Assembly: GCA_029243145.1 (NCBI GenBank)
Contig: JAQWSQ010000065.1
Location: 20,408 to 84,407 of the forward strand
Length of the DNA stretch: 64,000 bases
Reading direction: 5' to 3'
Source of the DNA: Planctomycetaceae bacterium
GTDB lineage: Bacteria > Planctomycetota > Planctomycetia > Planctomycetales > Planctomycetaceae
Part shown: positions 19,182 to 28,255 of the stretch, piece after piece
Layout of the letters: every line of letters begins with the position of its first letter
Position numbering within the stretch: position 1 is the first letter of the stretch
Position numbers and translations under genes: made by a program
Notes under the pieces: model-generated
Databases searched by the model: none
Told to the model about the DNA's origin: nothing
Seen by the model: the letters and a program-made list of their open reading frames with translations, nothing else

Positions 19182-20108
19182 ATGATATCGTTGAATGATT
19201 CTCGTCGTGACTTTCTGAAATCTTCGGCACTTGCAGCCGCAGCCCTCACAATCCCTCGATCTCTGCTGGCTCTCGAAGATTGCACCGCCACCTCACACTC
19301 GGGCATGAAACTGTCGCTTGCCGCCTATTCATTTAATCGATATCTCCCCAACAGTTGGCGGGGTCAACCAAAACCCGACACCTCGATGACATTGATGGAC
19401 TTTGTCGATTACTGTGGGGCACAGAATCTCGCCGGCACCGAATTGACCGGTTACTACTTTCCCGAAACTGTGACTCCTGAGTATCTGGCCTCTCTCAAAT
19501 CTCATACGCAAAAACAGGGATTGGAGATCTCGGGAACCGCCATCGGAAACGATTTTTGTGTGCCGGCAGGAGAAAAACTCGAATTTGAATTGAATCGAGC
19601 CAAGCAGTGGATTGATTACGCCGCAGCGATTGGTGCGCCCGTCATTCGTGTCTTTGCCGGAAAAGTTCCAAAAGGAGATACTGAAGAAGCTGCCATCGAA
19701 CGCTGTGCGGATACCATGAATCGAGCCTTGGCTTACGCGGGGAAGAAACGCGTGAAACTGGCCCTCGAAAATCATGGTGGGATCACGTCAACTCCCGAGC
19801 AAATGTTCTCGATCATCGACCAAGTGAAGCCGTCCCCGTGGTTCGGCATCAATTTTGACAGCGGGAATTTTCAGACGGATGATCCTTACCGCGACTTGGA
19901 AAAGATCGCACCATTGGCCATCAACGCTCAAATCAAAGTGACCATCAAACCGAACCGAAAAGCAGAACCCGCCGATTTTTCTCGCATCGTATCGATCCTC
20001 AAGAAAGCCAAGTACCAAGGTTTTGTGGTGCTCGAATATGAAGAAAAAGCGGAGCCTCGCGAAGAAATCCCCGGCTATCTCGCACAGTTGCGAGAGTTAA
20101 TTTCCTGA
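19182..20108 (+). CDS. Sugar phosphate isomerase/epimerase-like TIM barrel, Tat-exported
   Basis: The start is the ATG at 19182, 7 bases after GGAG; a TTG directly before it is less likely. The 308-residue product opens with a twin-arginine signal (SRRDFLKSSALAAAALTIPRS). An AP-endonuclease-2 / xylose-isomerase-like barrel follows: LSLAAYSFNRYLP, FVDYCGAQNLAGTELTGYYFP, IRVFAGKVPKG, KLALENHGG, and WFGINFDSGNF with likely metal ligands Glu and Asp. Such exported isomerases accompany Gfo/Idh/MocA dehydrogenases in planctomycete glycan or inositol catabolism. Here no partner is adjacent. Substrate unknown. Confidence 0.87.
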   Translation: MISLNDSRRDFLKSSALAAAALTIPRSLLALEDCTATSHSGMKLSLAAYSFNRYLPNSWRGQPKPDTSMTLMDFVDYCGAQNLAGTELTGYYFPETVTPEYLASLKSHTQKQGLEISGTAIGNDFCVPAGEKLEFELNRAKQWIDYAAAIGAPVIRVFAGKVPKGDTEEAAIERCADTMNRALAYAGKKRVKLALENHGGITSTPEQMFSIIDQVKPSPWFGINFDSGNFQTDDPYRDLEKIAPLAINAQIKVTIKPNRKAEPADFSRIVSILKKAKYQGFVVLEYEEKAEPREEIPGYLAQLRELIS

Positions 20109-20121
20109 ATAACAAACAACG

Positions 20122-20160
20122 AAAAAAGCGAGGCACCACATTGATTGTGATGCCTCGCTT
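20122..20160 (-). terminator. Rho-independent terminator of the 20198-20884 gene
   Basis: A hairpin with arms AAGCGAGGCATCACA and TGTGGTGCCTCGCTT (one mismatch) and a short loop is followed on the minus strand by a T-tract. In the plus direction only two T follow, so it may also act weakly for the isomerase gene. Confidence 0.85.
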
Positions 20161-20197
20161 CAATTCGAATAAGACGGACAAGTGAATTGTTCCGGGA

Positions 20198-20884
20198 TCA
20201 CCTGTCGTCGAGTGCGAGTGTATAACAAAGATTCTCGAACTGTTCCTGAAATTCCTCGGTCGAGGAATGCACGTGCTCAGCTTCGGTGATGAATTTCATA
20301 TCGTCATCTCGGTCGAGCCCATGATTCATCAAAATGCCTTCCATACGTTCGAGGTCGCGACCGTACATCACCAACAGTTTGTGTTCGTCGAGCTGAACTT
20401 CCATTGGCTTACGAGGATTGAGCAAAGCAATTCCCGCACATCCATCGTTGGTTAGCATCTCTTCGTAGTCGTACAGGGTGCTCATCAGAATGGGCAACTC
20501 GATGTGTTCGCGGTGACGATCACGATGCTCATCGCCCATGGAAGAATGACTGGTCTCCAACACCAAATCGACTTCATCACCCAGAGGCCGTACCAGATCG
20601 AGAAACAAATCGAACAGATCGGGCTTTGATGCGGAGGCAATCAACACAGGGATCCGAACACCGGATGTCTTATCGTCATATTGATCCCAGCGATAACCCG
20701 CTTTAGGAACGACATCGAGTTCGTAGGAAGGACGCACCGCATCTGTCAGCAGGAAATCGCCATATCGATCAATTCCCAGATGAGCGTCAATCTCTTCTTG
20801 GGAGAGCGTGGCGAACCCACCTGCCTGCTTTTGAGGCTGCTCTGTGTGATTTGTGCTTTTGAGAATTTTCTTGAGGAAACTCAT
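20198..20884 (-). CDS. Conserved hypothetical protein (cytoplasmic, acidic)
   Basis: I start it at the ATG at 20884 (MSFLKKILKS), 228 residues; an upstream ATG at 20926 would add 14 residues of poor composition. The protein is soluble, with no signal or membrane segment, and is rich in Asp, Glu and His. Segments such as RIPVLIASASKPDLFDLFLDLVRPLGDEVDLVLETSH and HKLLVMYGRDLERMEGILMNHGL suggest an alternating alpha/beta fold. I do not recognise the family. The following hairpin terminator supports a real transcription unit. Confidence 0.7.
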   Translation of the reverse strand: MSFLKKILKSTNHTEQPQKQAGGFATLSQEEIDAHLGIDRYGDFLLTDAVRPSYELDVVPKAGYRWDQYDDKTSGVRIPVLIASASKPDLFDLFLDLVRPLGDEVDLVLETSHSSMGDEHRDRHREHIELPILMSTLYDYEEMLTNDGCAGIALLNPRKPMEVQLDEHKLLVMYGRDLERMEGILMNHGLDRDDDMKFITEAEHVHSSTEEFQEQFENLCYTLALDDR

Positions 20885-21349
20885 TGCCGGGTAGTCCTGA
20901 CACTTTCGGTTATCTCCCTTCGTCACCGATTGTGAATGTATGTAAGGTTGCTGCTTGCAACCGGTATCGTGTCTGATTCTTCACTTCGTTGAACGTCGCT
21001 CATCGACATCACTTTAACCTAGCACATGTATCCCCATGCGTTCGATTCCCCTGCCCGCCACATGGAATTTCTCCGAGAAAGAGGGTTTGTATGGTCTGAC
21101 AGGGTGAATCAGATAAGCTGGTAGGATTTGGGTGAGTTCTCCGATTTCGCGGGGTCGAACGGTCTTCTACGATGTTTAACGATTGCCTCTTTTCAGCATC
21201 ATTTCATCCGTGCGCCGAGCAAATTACGAATCGGCGATTTTCATAAACTCATGTCGGCTGGGAATCCAAAAGTGGGACTGTAGCGATTGTAGGGATTCGC
21301 TAAGATTGGAAAGGTAGCGACCGGCGTTCACTCAGCAGGAAAGCACGAA
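20885..21349. other. Divergent intergenic region without a gene
   Basis: About 465 bases between divergently transcribed genes; it must contain both promoters. I see no coding frame, tRNA or riboswitch motif, and no clear inverted repeat. Confidence 0.45.
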
Positions 21350-22852
21350 ATGACGATTAGATGTTCTTCGCGAAGTCTCACTCAACGCATGGGTGTGTTC
21401 ATACTTCTGTTTCTCACCATCAATTCGGCTTCGCCTCTTTCCACAAGCGCACAAGAGTCTGTCAAAACTGAGTGGCAGGTGATGATGCTCGATCAACAAC
21501 GCATTGGGTATGCCAGTCTCGAAACTCGTCAAGAGGGACAAATTCTTAAACTCAAACAATCGTCCCGCATGGAGTTCCAACGCTTCGGACAGAAGATTGA
21601 ACTTGAAACAGAACTGCAAACCGAAGAGCTGATTGACGGCACTTTGCGATCCTTCCGATTTGAAATACGGAACCCTCCCAACAAACCCACCATCTCTTCA
21701 GGAACGATTCGCGGGAATCAACTTGATCTTAAACTGACCGTCAACGGACGAGTAAGTGAGAAAGAAATCTCCCTGCCCCCCAATTTGAAATCTCCTCTCT
21801 GGCAGGAACGCATGTTTCGAAACGCGACCTTAAAGGAAGGACTGACGAATTCATTCAATACCTGGTTGCCCAAACTTTCCAAAGTCAGCAATCTGAAATT
21901 TCGTGTCGATCAAGAACGTCAAACAGAAATGTTCAACGGGAAACGTGCTCTCGTCCATAAAGTCAACGTCGTCAACTCGGCCATCCCGACCCTGAAAATG
22001 CGAGGATATCTGGATGACGGCGGACGTTGGGTCAAATCAGAATCCGAATTCTTCGGGAAAATTCTTTATACTTATCAGGTTCCTGAGACAGAGGCTTTAA
22101 AAGAACTGGCAGGAGACGAACTCGATCTGGCACTGAAAACTATCATCCGCGTGGGAGGAATCCGTGATCCACACCGACTGAGAGAAGTGACTTATCGAAT
22201 CACGCTCGAATCCGATGACCCCGCAGAATATTTCGTCTCCGGTCCCACACAATCCATCGAACAAGTGAACGACCGTACGATTCTACTGACTGTCAAGAAG
22301 ATCGAAGCACCCCCTCGCACTGCGATCTCGCGAAAACCAGACGATAAATATTTGCAACCGACTGAGTTTCTGCAATCGAATGACTTTCGCGTCGTGCAAC
22401 TGGCACGACGTGCGTCGGCAGGGCTTAGCGATCCCAATCGGATTGCCGTCAACATGGAAAAAACGGTCCACGAAACCATCCACAATAAAAACTTCTCGAC
22501 CGCTTTGGCGTCTGCTGCTGAAGTGGCAGAAAAACGTGAGGGTGATTGCACCGAACACGCCATGCTGCTGGCGGCGATGTTGCGTGCCGAAAAACTTCCC
22601 TCCCGTATCGCGGTCGGTTTCGTTCACTCCGATCACTTTAACGGCTTCGCCGGTCATATGTGGACCGAAGTATGGCTGAGAGATCGCTGGTATCCGCTCG
22701 ATGCCACTCTGGCAAAAGGGGGAATCGGTCCCGGCCATTTGAAAATCGGTGACAGTGCTCTCGATGAAAATTCACCCGCTCCCATCACTTCGTTTCTCCC
22801 CATGCTGCGACTGCTGGGGCAAATGACCATCGAAGTTGAAAAGCAACGGTAG
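21350..22852 (+). CDS. Secreted transglutaminase-like protein
   Basis: The 500-residue product has an N-terminal signal (MGVFILLFLTINSASPLSTSA). A long beta-rich region of about 300 residues follows. The transglutaminase core has the Cys-His-Asp triad: Cys400 in EGDCTEHAMLLAAMLRAEKLPSR, His436 in GHMWTEVW and Asp451 in WYPLDAT. Bacterial members are more often cysteine peptidases or amidases than cross-linking enzymes, so the reaction is open. It probably acts in the periplasm. The start has AGGA 9 bases upstream. It converges with the beta-helix gene 22 bases downstream. Confidence 0.88.
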   Translation: MTIRCSSRSLTQRMGVFILLFLTINSASPLSTSAQESVKTEWQVMMLDQQRIGYASLETRQEGQILKLKQSSRMEFQRFGQKIELETELQTEELIDGTLRSFRFEIRNPPNKPTISSGTIRGNQLDLKLTVNGRVSEKEISLPPNLKSPLWQERMFRNATLKEGLTNSFNTWLPKLSKVSNLKFRVDQERQTEMFNGKRALVHKVNVVNSAIPTLKMRGYLDDGGRWVKSESEFFGKILYTYQVPETEALKELAGDELDLALKTIIRVGGIRDPHRLREVTYRITLESDDPAEYFVSGPTQSIEQVNDRTILLTVKKIEAPPRTAISRKPDDKYLQPTEFLQSNDFRVVQLARRASAGLSDPNRIAVNMEKTVHETIHNKNFSTALASAAEVAEKREGDCTEHAMLLAAMLRAEKLPSRIAVGFVHSDHFNGFAGHMWTEVWLRDRWYPLDATLAKGGIGPGHLKIGDSALDENSPAPITSFLPMLRLLGQMTIEVEKQR

Positions 22853-22874
22853 CATGTGTCGAGTTCAAAAGGGA

Positions 22875-24080
22875 TCACTCTTTCGGAGTGTGAATCATTT
22901 CTCCCACGACGGGGTTGGCAAGATCAGCGTGTTGGCTGGAGACGTTTGTGAAGACATTCCCGTCGAGCAGAATGTTTGTCGAAGGTTCACCGCGCAATTC
23001 GACAGCCGGTGATTGCAATCCCGAAAAACCATTGCCCGAGATCCCCACATGGTTCGTCCCTTCGAGGACCAAGCCTGCTGCCAGCAAATCATCAGTCCCT
23101 CGACGAACTTGACCATCACCAATATCGCTGTTGCTGAAGTGATTGGCGGCAACAGTAATACTGCCGCTGAGTGGGCCAACACGGACGGCGTCTGCCGTCA
23201 TCAGCGTGAACGTATTCGCAGAAATCGCACACCCGTGTGCATCGCGGAGATCCACTCCTGCTCCATTGTGGGCAATCACGTTAGCACTCACCGTGATACC
23301 GTAACAATCTCGGTCCAGAATGATGGCCGTCCCCTGACACTCTTCGATCATATTTGCCGCCACCACACTTCCATAGGTGTTCTCAATGACCACGCCATGT
23401 TGCAAATGGTCATCCAGATTATTACCGGACATCGTCAGATTGAATCCATCGATGCAATGTAGCGCATCGTTGTTCTCTTCGAATTGGTTCGCCGAAACGA
23501 TGATATCGTGACAGCCGAGGATGTTGAGTCCGACCTGTTTATTGTAGGTGATCAGACAATCGGAAACTCGAGGATCTTCGTAACAATGGTCGAGTGTGAT
23601 ACCATCTCCGCCATTCTCGCTGATGGTCACCGCATCGATGTGAATTTCATTGATACGGCGAGCCAAGATACCGCTTCCACTCTGCTCATTCCCCGTGATG
23701 CGAAAGTTGGTCAATCGAACACGCCACAAGTTGTGTTTATCGGTCTTGGCATTTTTGACTTCGGGATGCGATAACAAAATCGCCGGCTCACCGTTGGTGT
23801 TGGTGTTCACAATGTGAGTCGAAGTCCCCGCGCCTTCGATGGTGATATCTTCTCCACGAATTATAAGTGGTTCGCTGATTTCAAATTGACCGGCCGGTAA
23901 TCGGACGATGCCACCCTCTTTCGGAACCGCATCGATGGCTGCTTGCAGCGATTCGTATTGAGAGGCCACGATTTCTGGACGCGCACCGGGGAGAGTGGTC
24001 GATGCTGGTTGAGTGGCATTCAATCCCAGCACGGCCAGCATTCCTGTGGTCAGAAACATTCCGGCAAAATACGTTTTCAT
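22875..24080 (-). CDS. Secreted right-handed beta-helix repeat protein
   Basis: The start chosen is the ATG at 24080, which opens a clean signal peptide (MKTYFAGMFLTTGMLAVLGL); an ATG at 24125 would put 15 polar residues before it. The 401-residue product has SLQAAIDAVPKEGGIVRLPAGQFEIS, the classic entry strand of pectate-lyase-type helices, then about ten coils with Asn ladders (DGITLDHC, VGLNILGCHDIIVSANQF, GVVIENTYGSVVAANMI, CAISANTF). These NosD/CASH-like proteins bind or cleave polysaccharides, but no catalytic set can be assigned. The stop of the DUF1501 gene lies 41 bases upstream. Confidence 0.85.
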   Translation of the reverse strand: MKTYFAGMFLTTGMLAVLGLNATQPASTTLPGARPEIVASQYESLQAAIDAVPKEGGIVRLPAGQFEISEPLIIRGEDITIEGAGTSTHIVNTNTNGEPAILLSHPEVKNAKTDKHNLWRVRLTNFRITGNEQSGSGILARRINEIHIDAVTISENGGDGITLDHCYEDPRVSDCLITYNKQVGLNILGCHDIIVSANQFEENNDALHCIDGFNLTMSGNNLDDHLQHGVVIENTYGSVVAANMIEECQGTAIILDRDCYGITVSANVIAHNGAGVDLRDAHGCAISANTFTLMTADAVRVGPLSGSITVAANHFSNSDIGDGQVRRGTDDLLAAGLVLEGTNHVGISGNGFSGLQSPAVELRGEPSTNILLDGNVFTNVSSQHADLANPVVGEMIHTPKE

Positions 24081-24121
24081 GGTGTACTTTCGAGAGTAAT
24101 CAATTGTTGTATAAGAGAAGT

Positions 24122-25498
24122 TCAAGAGAATAAATCATCAACCGGCGTTCCATTGCTAACTCGGAAGGAAAACCCGTCTGCGCCGTAGCGTTGTTCAAGC
24201 GGGATATCGAGTGCCTGAAAGATGGTCGCTCCAACATCGGCATGAGAAACCGGACGACCCGCCGCGACTTCTCCTCCAATTTTATCGGAGGCACCATAAA
24301 CAAATCCACGTTTCACTCCACCACCGGCAAACAGGCCGGTGTAAGCGTTGGGCCAATGACCGCGTCCCCGCCCTTCTCCTTCGAATTTCGGGCTGCGTCC
24401 AAATTCTCCCACCACTGGCACAAACGTGGTCTCCAATAAGCCACGGTCTTCCAGATCGGTGATGAGCGCAGAAAGTCCCTGGTCGAGACGCGGAGCCGAC
24501 CAACGCATCCCGTACGGCCCGTTCCCATACATGTTGTCCTTCCCGCTGTAATAACTATCGTGCATGTCCCAAACCTGGGTGACGGTCGGCTCGGTTTCAC
24601 CCGGCGCAAGTCCTGGCCAGGCCGTGAGCGAAACAAGACGAACACCGGCTTCAATCAAGCGACGAGCCATCAACAAATACTGTCCCAGGGGATTTCTTCC
24701 GTAACGATCCCGCACCGCATCGGGCTCTTGCGTCAGGTCAAAAGCTTCTCGAGCACGAGAACCGGTGACCAGATCACGGGCTCGTTCGTGCAAATCGGTC
24801 CATTTGGTGGGTCGCTTCTCGTCCTCCAAAGACTGCAACAGATCGAACCGTTGCTGCAATCTCCGACCGTCCACTCCCTCCGGGGGATGGAAATGTTTCA
24901 CTTGGAACGAAGATGCTGCCGGGTTATCGAGTTCGTGACCGATCCGCAAAGGCGCGTGCTCGAAGCCGATCTTGTGCAACCCGTTGTTGTACCGGGGGAC
25001 TTTATTGGTCCCCGTTTTCATATTGTGCAACCAGACATGCGATGGCATGTTCACCGACGACGGCTGGAAACGGGAAATCAGCGACCCAATCAACGGCGAA
25101 TCATCGGCCGTCGTACCGTTCGGTTGACCGGTGAGCATTGTGTGCGCCGCAGTCACATGCACGGTATCAGTATGACTCATTGAGCGCACCAGACTGAATC
25201 GATCCGCGATGGTCGCCAGTCTCGGCATCATTTCGGTGAATTGGACACCGGGCAACACAGTGGCAATTTGATCGTAGGGGCCGCGTGTTTCCTGCGGAGC
25301 GAATGGTTTCGGGTCGAGTGTATCGATGTGGCTCAACCCACCACTTAAGACGATGAATATACACGACTTTTCGGTCGCCCCCAATTTTTCGGCGGCCAAC
25401 AGATTGGGAAGCGTGAGACCGAGACCACCCAGCGAGCCGGCTTGAATCAGCGAGCGCCGGGTGAGGAGAGTCTGATTGTGCAGGAAACTGGACATCAA
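24122..25498 (-). CDS. DUF1501 domain protein, Tat-exported
   Basis: The 458-residue product starts with a twin-arginine signal (LLTRRSLIQAGSLGGLGLTLPNLL). The DUF1501 block follows: CIFIVLSGGLSHIDTLDPKP, FTEMMPRLATIADRFSLVRSMSHTDTVHVTAAHTMLTG, and the C-terminal VPVVGEFGRSPKFEGEGRGRGHWPNAYTGLFAGGGVK. The fold is related to alkaline phosphatases and sulfatases. In planctomycetes these genes usually sit beside a DUF1549/DUF1553 cytochrome gene; none is present here, which makes this copy solitary. Function unknown. Confidence 0.92.
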   Translation of the reverse strand: MMSSFLHNQTLLTRRSLIQAGSLGGLGLTLPNLLAAEKLGATEKSCIFIVLSGGLSHIDTLDPKPFAPQETRGPYDQIATVLPGVQFTEMMPRLATIADRFSLVRSMSHTDTVHVTAAHTMLTGQPNGTTADDSPLIGSLISRFQPSSVNMPSHVWLHNMKTGTNKVPRYNNGLHKIGFEHAPLRIGHELDNPAASSFQVKHFHPPEGVDGRRLQQRFDLLQSLEDEKRPTKWTDLHERARDLVTGSRAREAFDLTQEPDAVRDRYGRNPLGQYLLMARRLIEAGVRLVSLTAWPGLAPGETEPTVTQVWDMHDSYYSGKDNMYGNGPYGMRWSAPRLDQGLSALITDLEDRGLLETTFVPVVGEFGRSPKFEGEGRGRGHWPNAYTGLFAGGGVKRGFVYGASDKIGGEVAAGRPVSHADVGATIFQALDIPLEQRYGADGFSFRVSNGTPVDDLFS

Positions 25499-25628
25499 TT
25501 TGGCCCGATTTCTGTTCGGATGCTGAGTCTCGCCGAGCGCGAGTCGAAGTCATCGAGGAATCATCACATCAATAAAGACTAACGTGTTAATTGCCGAGTT
25601 TCACGCAGAGAATTTGATTTCACAGAGA

Positions 25629-26393
25629 TCAGAACGTCAATTTCTCAGCATTCCCTGTCGCGATGGCCGCACGAATCGTCTCACCCAAATCCGACTCCTT
25701 CAGTTTCAACTGAGAAGATTCAAAGTAAAAGAAGGGAAAGTGCGAACCAAACAACACACGCTGATAAGGGACACCTTCAATAAATTTCCCCACGCCGCCG
25801 ATCCCTTCCAGCATCGCAAAGTCGTAATAAACATCGCCGGCTTCCGTCAATTGTGTCGCCAACGGACCGCGTAAGGACCGTTGGGAGTTCAACAAAACAA
25901 TTTTGACACCGGGAAACTTCGGCAACAACTCCAAGAGTGGTTTCACATCGACATCGGGAACCTGAACCAACGGGTGCTGCGTCCGAACATCCTCCATCCG
26001 CAAACTGATCTGCACGATCAATTCTCGTTGATGACATTCCGCAACTAATTCCGCGAACAATTCTGAATCGAGCGCGTAGCCATGATAATTGGGATGCAGT
26101 CGCAGACCGGGCATCTTGTAATTCTCTTGGCAGCGACGGACATCCTCTTTCCAATCTGGCAACGTCGGATTCACACAACCAAACGGAATCAAAAACCCGT
26201 CATTATTCTGTTGGCATTCTGCCGCCAATCGACGATTGACGCCGTCCGCATCTTCGTGCAGGATCGCTTCAAAACTGCCGACCCAGGCGCAAGTCACTCC
26301 GGCAGCTTTCAACTTTTTGACAATTTGATCGGTCGTGTCGTGAGGGAGTCGGCGGAACGGCCAGTGGAAGAGAGAGACATTCACATCGATCAT
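25629..26393 (-). CDS. Amidohydrolase-like TIM barrel lacking the usual metal motifs
   Basis: The 254-residue product belongs by sequence to the amidohydrolase-2 group: PFGCVNPTLPDWKEDVRRC, GLRLHPNYHGYALD, VLFGSHFPFFYFESS. The opening reads MIDVNVSLFHWP, where HxH is expected. The later positions read VLLNSQR where a metal-binding GH normally occurs, and GSH where the catalytic GTD or GSD is usual. It is therefore probably not a standard metal hydrolase. Its ATG overlaps the stop of the upstream amidohydrolase by four bases, so the pair is coupled and could form a heteromer. Confidence 0.85.
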   Translation of the reverse strand: MIDVNVSLFHWPFRRLPHDTTDQIVKKLKAAGVTCAWVGSFEAILHEDADGVNRRLAAECQQNNDGFLIPFGCVNPTLPDWKEDVRRCQENYKMPGLRLHPNYHGYALDSELFAELVAECHQRELIVQISLRMEDVRTQHPLVQVPDVDVKPLLELLPKFPGVKIVLLNSQRSLRGPLATQLTEAGDVYYDFAMLEGIGGVGKFIEGVPYQRVLFGSHFPFFYFESSQLKLKESDLGETIRAAIATGNAEKLTF

Positions 26394-27178
26394 GGTTTGA
26401 TTCCCTTCTCTCTCAAAATCGGTAGCAACATCTTTTTCAGGTTGCCTCCCAGAATCTGTTGTTTGGACTCCTTTGGAATTTGTGCGCCTGTAATTTTGGC
26501 GAGTTGCGAAGAAACACTGCGGCCTCCGATATCACTGCCGTAAATGATCCGGTCAGCTCCCAACTCGCGAACCGCCATCTCGGTGATGCCGGCGGTAGGA
26601 TCAAACCCTCCTGTTCCGATGGAGACATTGGGACAATCACGAATCGCTCGGATACCCCGTTCCCAATCGCCACCTGTATGACCGCAGATGAGTGGTATCT
26701 CAGGGTGACGTTTGGCGAGACGGGCGAGTTCGTCGGGAGTCGATTCGCCGTCCAGATTACCACCCACCTTGTACCAGGTATGTTGGAAAATCACCCCTTT
26801 CAACTCAGCCACACGTTTGATAATCGTGTCCACAGCTTGATCATTACAACGGGCGGCGACCCATAATTTGATGCCCACCAGTGAACCGTTCACGATGCAG
26901 CGATCAATTTCGTCGAGAGATTCTTGCAGATAATTGGGGTTCAAATAGGCGAATCCCAAAGCCCGATCCATCCAGTGAGAAATCGCCTGAATCACTTCAT
27001 CATTCTGTTGTCGAAAATCGTCCGGTTTGGGATCGTAAGAGCGACTGAAACTCATGCCGAGAAACACAATCAACCTATCGACGCCCATACGGTCGGCGTA
27101 TTCCAGCAATTGTGCCATTCGTTCTTCAGGCGTGCGGCCATCAACGCCGTTCAAGTGACAATGCAAATCCCAGATCAT
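26390..27178 (-). CDS. Amidohydrolase-2 family metal-dependent hydrolase
   Basis: The 262-residue barrel keeps the metal site: HCH in MIWDLHCHLNG, His in GVIFQHTWYKV, ICGHTGGDW and Asp in IIYGSDIGGRS. Family reactions include hydrolysis of cyclic amides and lactones and non-oxidative decarboxylation. The substrate is unknown. It is the first gene of a two-gene unit with the degenerate paralogue downstream. Confidence 0.88.
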   Translation of the reverse strand: MIWDLHCHLNGVDGRTPEERMAQLLEYADRMGVDRLIVFLGMSFSRSYDPKPDDFRQQNDEVIQAISHWMDRALGFAYLNPNYLQESLDEIDRCIVNGSLVGIKLWVAARCNDQAVDTIIKRVAELKGVIFQHTWYKVGGNLDGESTPDELARLAKRHPEIPLICGHTGGDWERGIRAIRDCPNVSIGTGGFDPTAGITEMAVRELGADRIIYGSDIGGRSVSSQLAKITGAQIPKESKQQILGGNLKKMLLPILREKGIKP

Positions 27179-27262
27179 GCAGTCACATTTCCTGTCATGA
27201 GTGCGAGGCTGTTACGATCATTGCAGTTTACTCGGCGTCCTCTCGACATGCGAGAACCGATC

Positions 27263-28060
27263 TCACCCGACCACAAGTTCTTTGGAAGATGACAGGAAGA
27301 GATCGGGATCGACAGATTTTGCATTGGCTTCAATCGCGCCAATCAAAGAAAGATGACACAGGCGATTGATTCGGCGCGGAATCCCCAAAGTTTGTTCGTG
27401 CATATGATGCATGGTCGAAACGGGGAAAAGCGATTTCTTCGAACCCGCCTTCTGAATTGCATGATTCACGTACTCGCCGGTGTGATACGCATCGAGCGAA
27501 TCGAGAGTGATTTTCAAATCGATCTGTGAAAGGATGCCTTCAGGGATTTGTTTCAACTGCAGCGGACTGGTACTGACGATCACCGTCACCCAACCTTTGG
27601 TACAGGCGGGAAGATGCAGTAGACGTTCCACGAGCAACCGACATTGAGGCTCGGACTGGGACAGATGATCGAACAACAGAACCACTTGTTGATGAGCGCT
27701 GGTCGCACCGTGAAGATGGTCGGAAAGTAAACGCCATTGCTCACCACGCGACTTCGAGGAATGATTGCCGAGTCCGAGTTCTCCCAACGTCTTCCACAAC
27801 AACTCGCCCTCTTCCATCCCAAACGTATCGATCAAGGCAACTTGCCGTTGTGAGCGTCTGGCTTGTCGAGCAATGATTTCAAAAAGTAACGACTTTCCGG
27901 CGCCTTCTTCACCACACAGCAAACCACACTTTTGTCGTTGCTCGATGACGTAATAAAGCCTCGAAAGCGTCTCCTCGTGCATGGGACTTTCGTAGTACCA
28001 GCGATCAGAAAGGACGTTTTGGAAGGGATTAAATTGTAGGCCCCAGTACTCTTCAATCAT
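27263..28060 (-). CDS. ExeA/GspA-like AAA ATPase
   Basis: The 265-residue product begins EYWGLQFNPFQN, typical of ExeA/GspA and TniB-like ATPases. The Walker A is GEEGAGKSLLFE (about residue 50), the Walker B is QQVVLLFDHLSQ, and sensor-2 region text is GIPRRINRLCHLSLIGAIEA. ExeA with ExeB helps insert the secretin multimer in type II systems, using a C-terminal membrane and peptidoglycan-binding part that is absent here. It may instead be a stand-alone regulator of the window's secretin or of something unrelated. The last 20 residues are Ser-rich. Confidence 0.85.
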   Translation of the reverse strand: MIEEYWGLQFNPFQNVLSDRWYYESPMHEETLSRLYYVIEQRQKCGLLCGEEGAGKSLLFEIIARQARRSQRQVALIDTFGMEEGELLWKTLGELGLGNHSSKSRGEQWRLLSDHLHGATSAHQQVVLLFDHLSQSEPQCRLLVERLLHLPACTKGWVTVIVSTSPLQLKQIPEGILSQIDLKITLDSLDAYHTGEYVNHAIQKAGSKKSLFPVSTMHHMHEQTLGIPRRINRLCHLSLIGAIEANAKSVDPDLFLSSSKELVVG

Positions 28061-28255
28061 GTTTCACTTCACTTGATAAGGAAGGGTCAGCCATCTGACT
28101 CTTAAAATTCAGACGGTTTCGTGACGATTGGATCCGTTATTGATAAAATCGGTAAGATGAGGGGCCAAACTGGAAGAATAGTCCGAATAACCGGAAAATT
28201 CCGCGATCTGAACTAGCTTAGCTCATAACAGAGTCTCAAACCCGCAGGAAATCTG

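Noticed and set aside
24191..25183. Several plus-strand frames opposite the DUF1501 gene
   Set aside because: They are shadows of a clearly recognised gene and have no ribosome sites.
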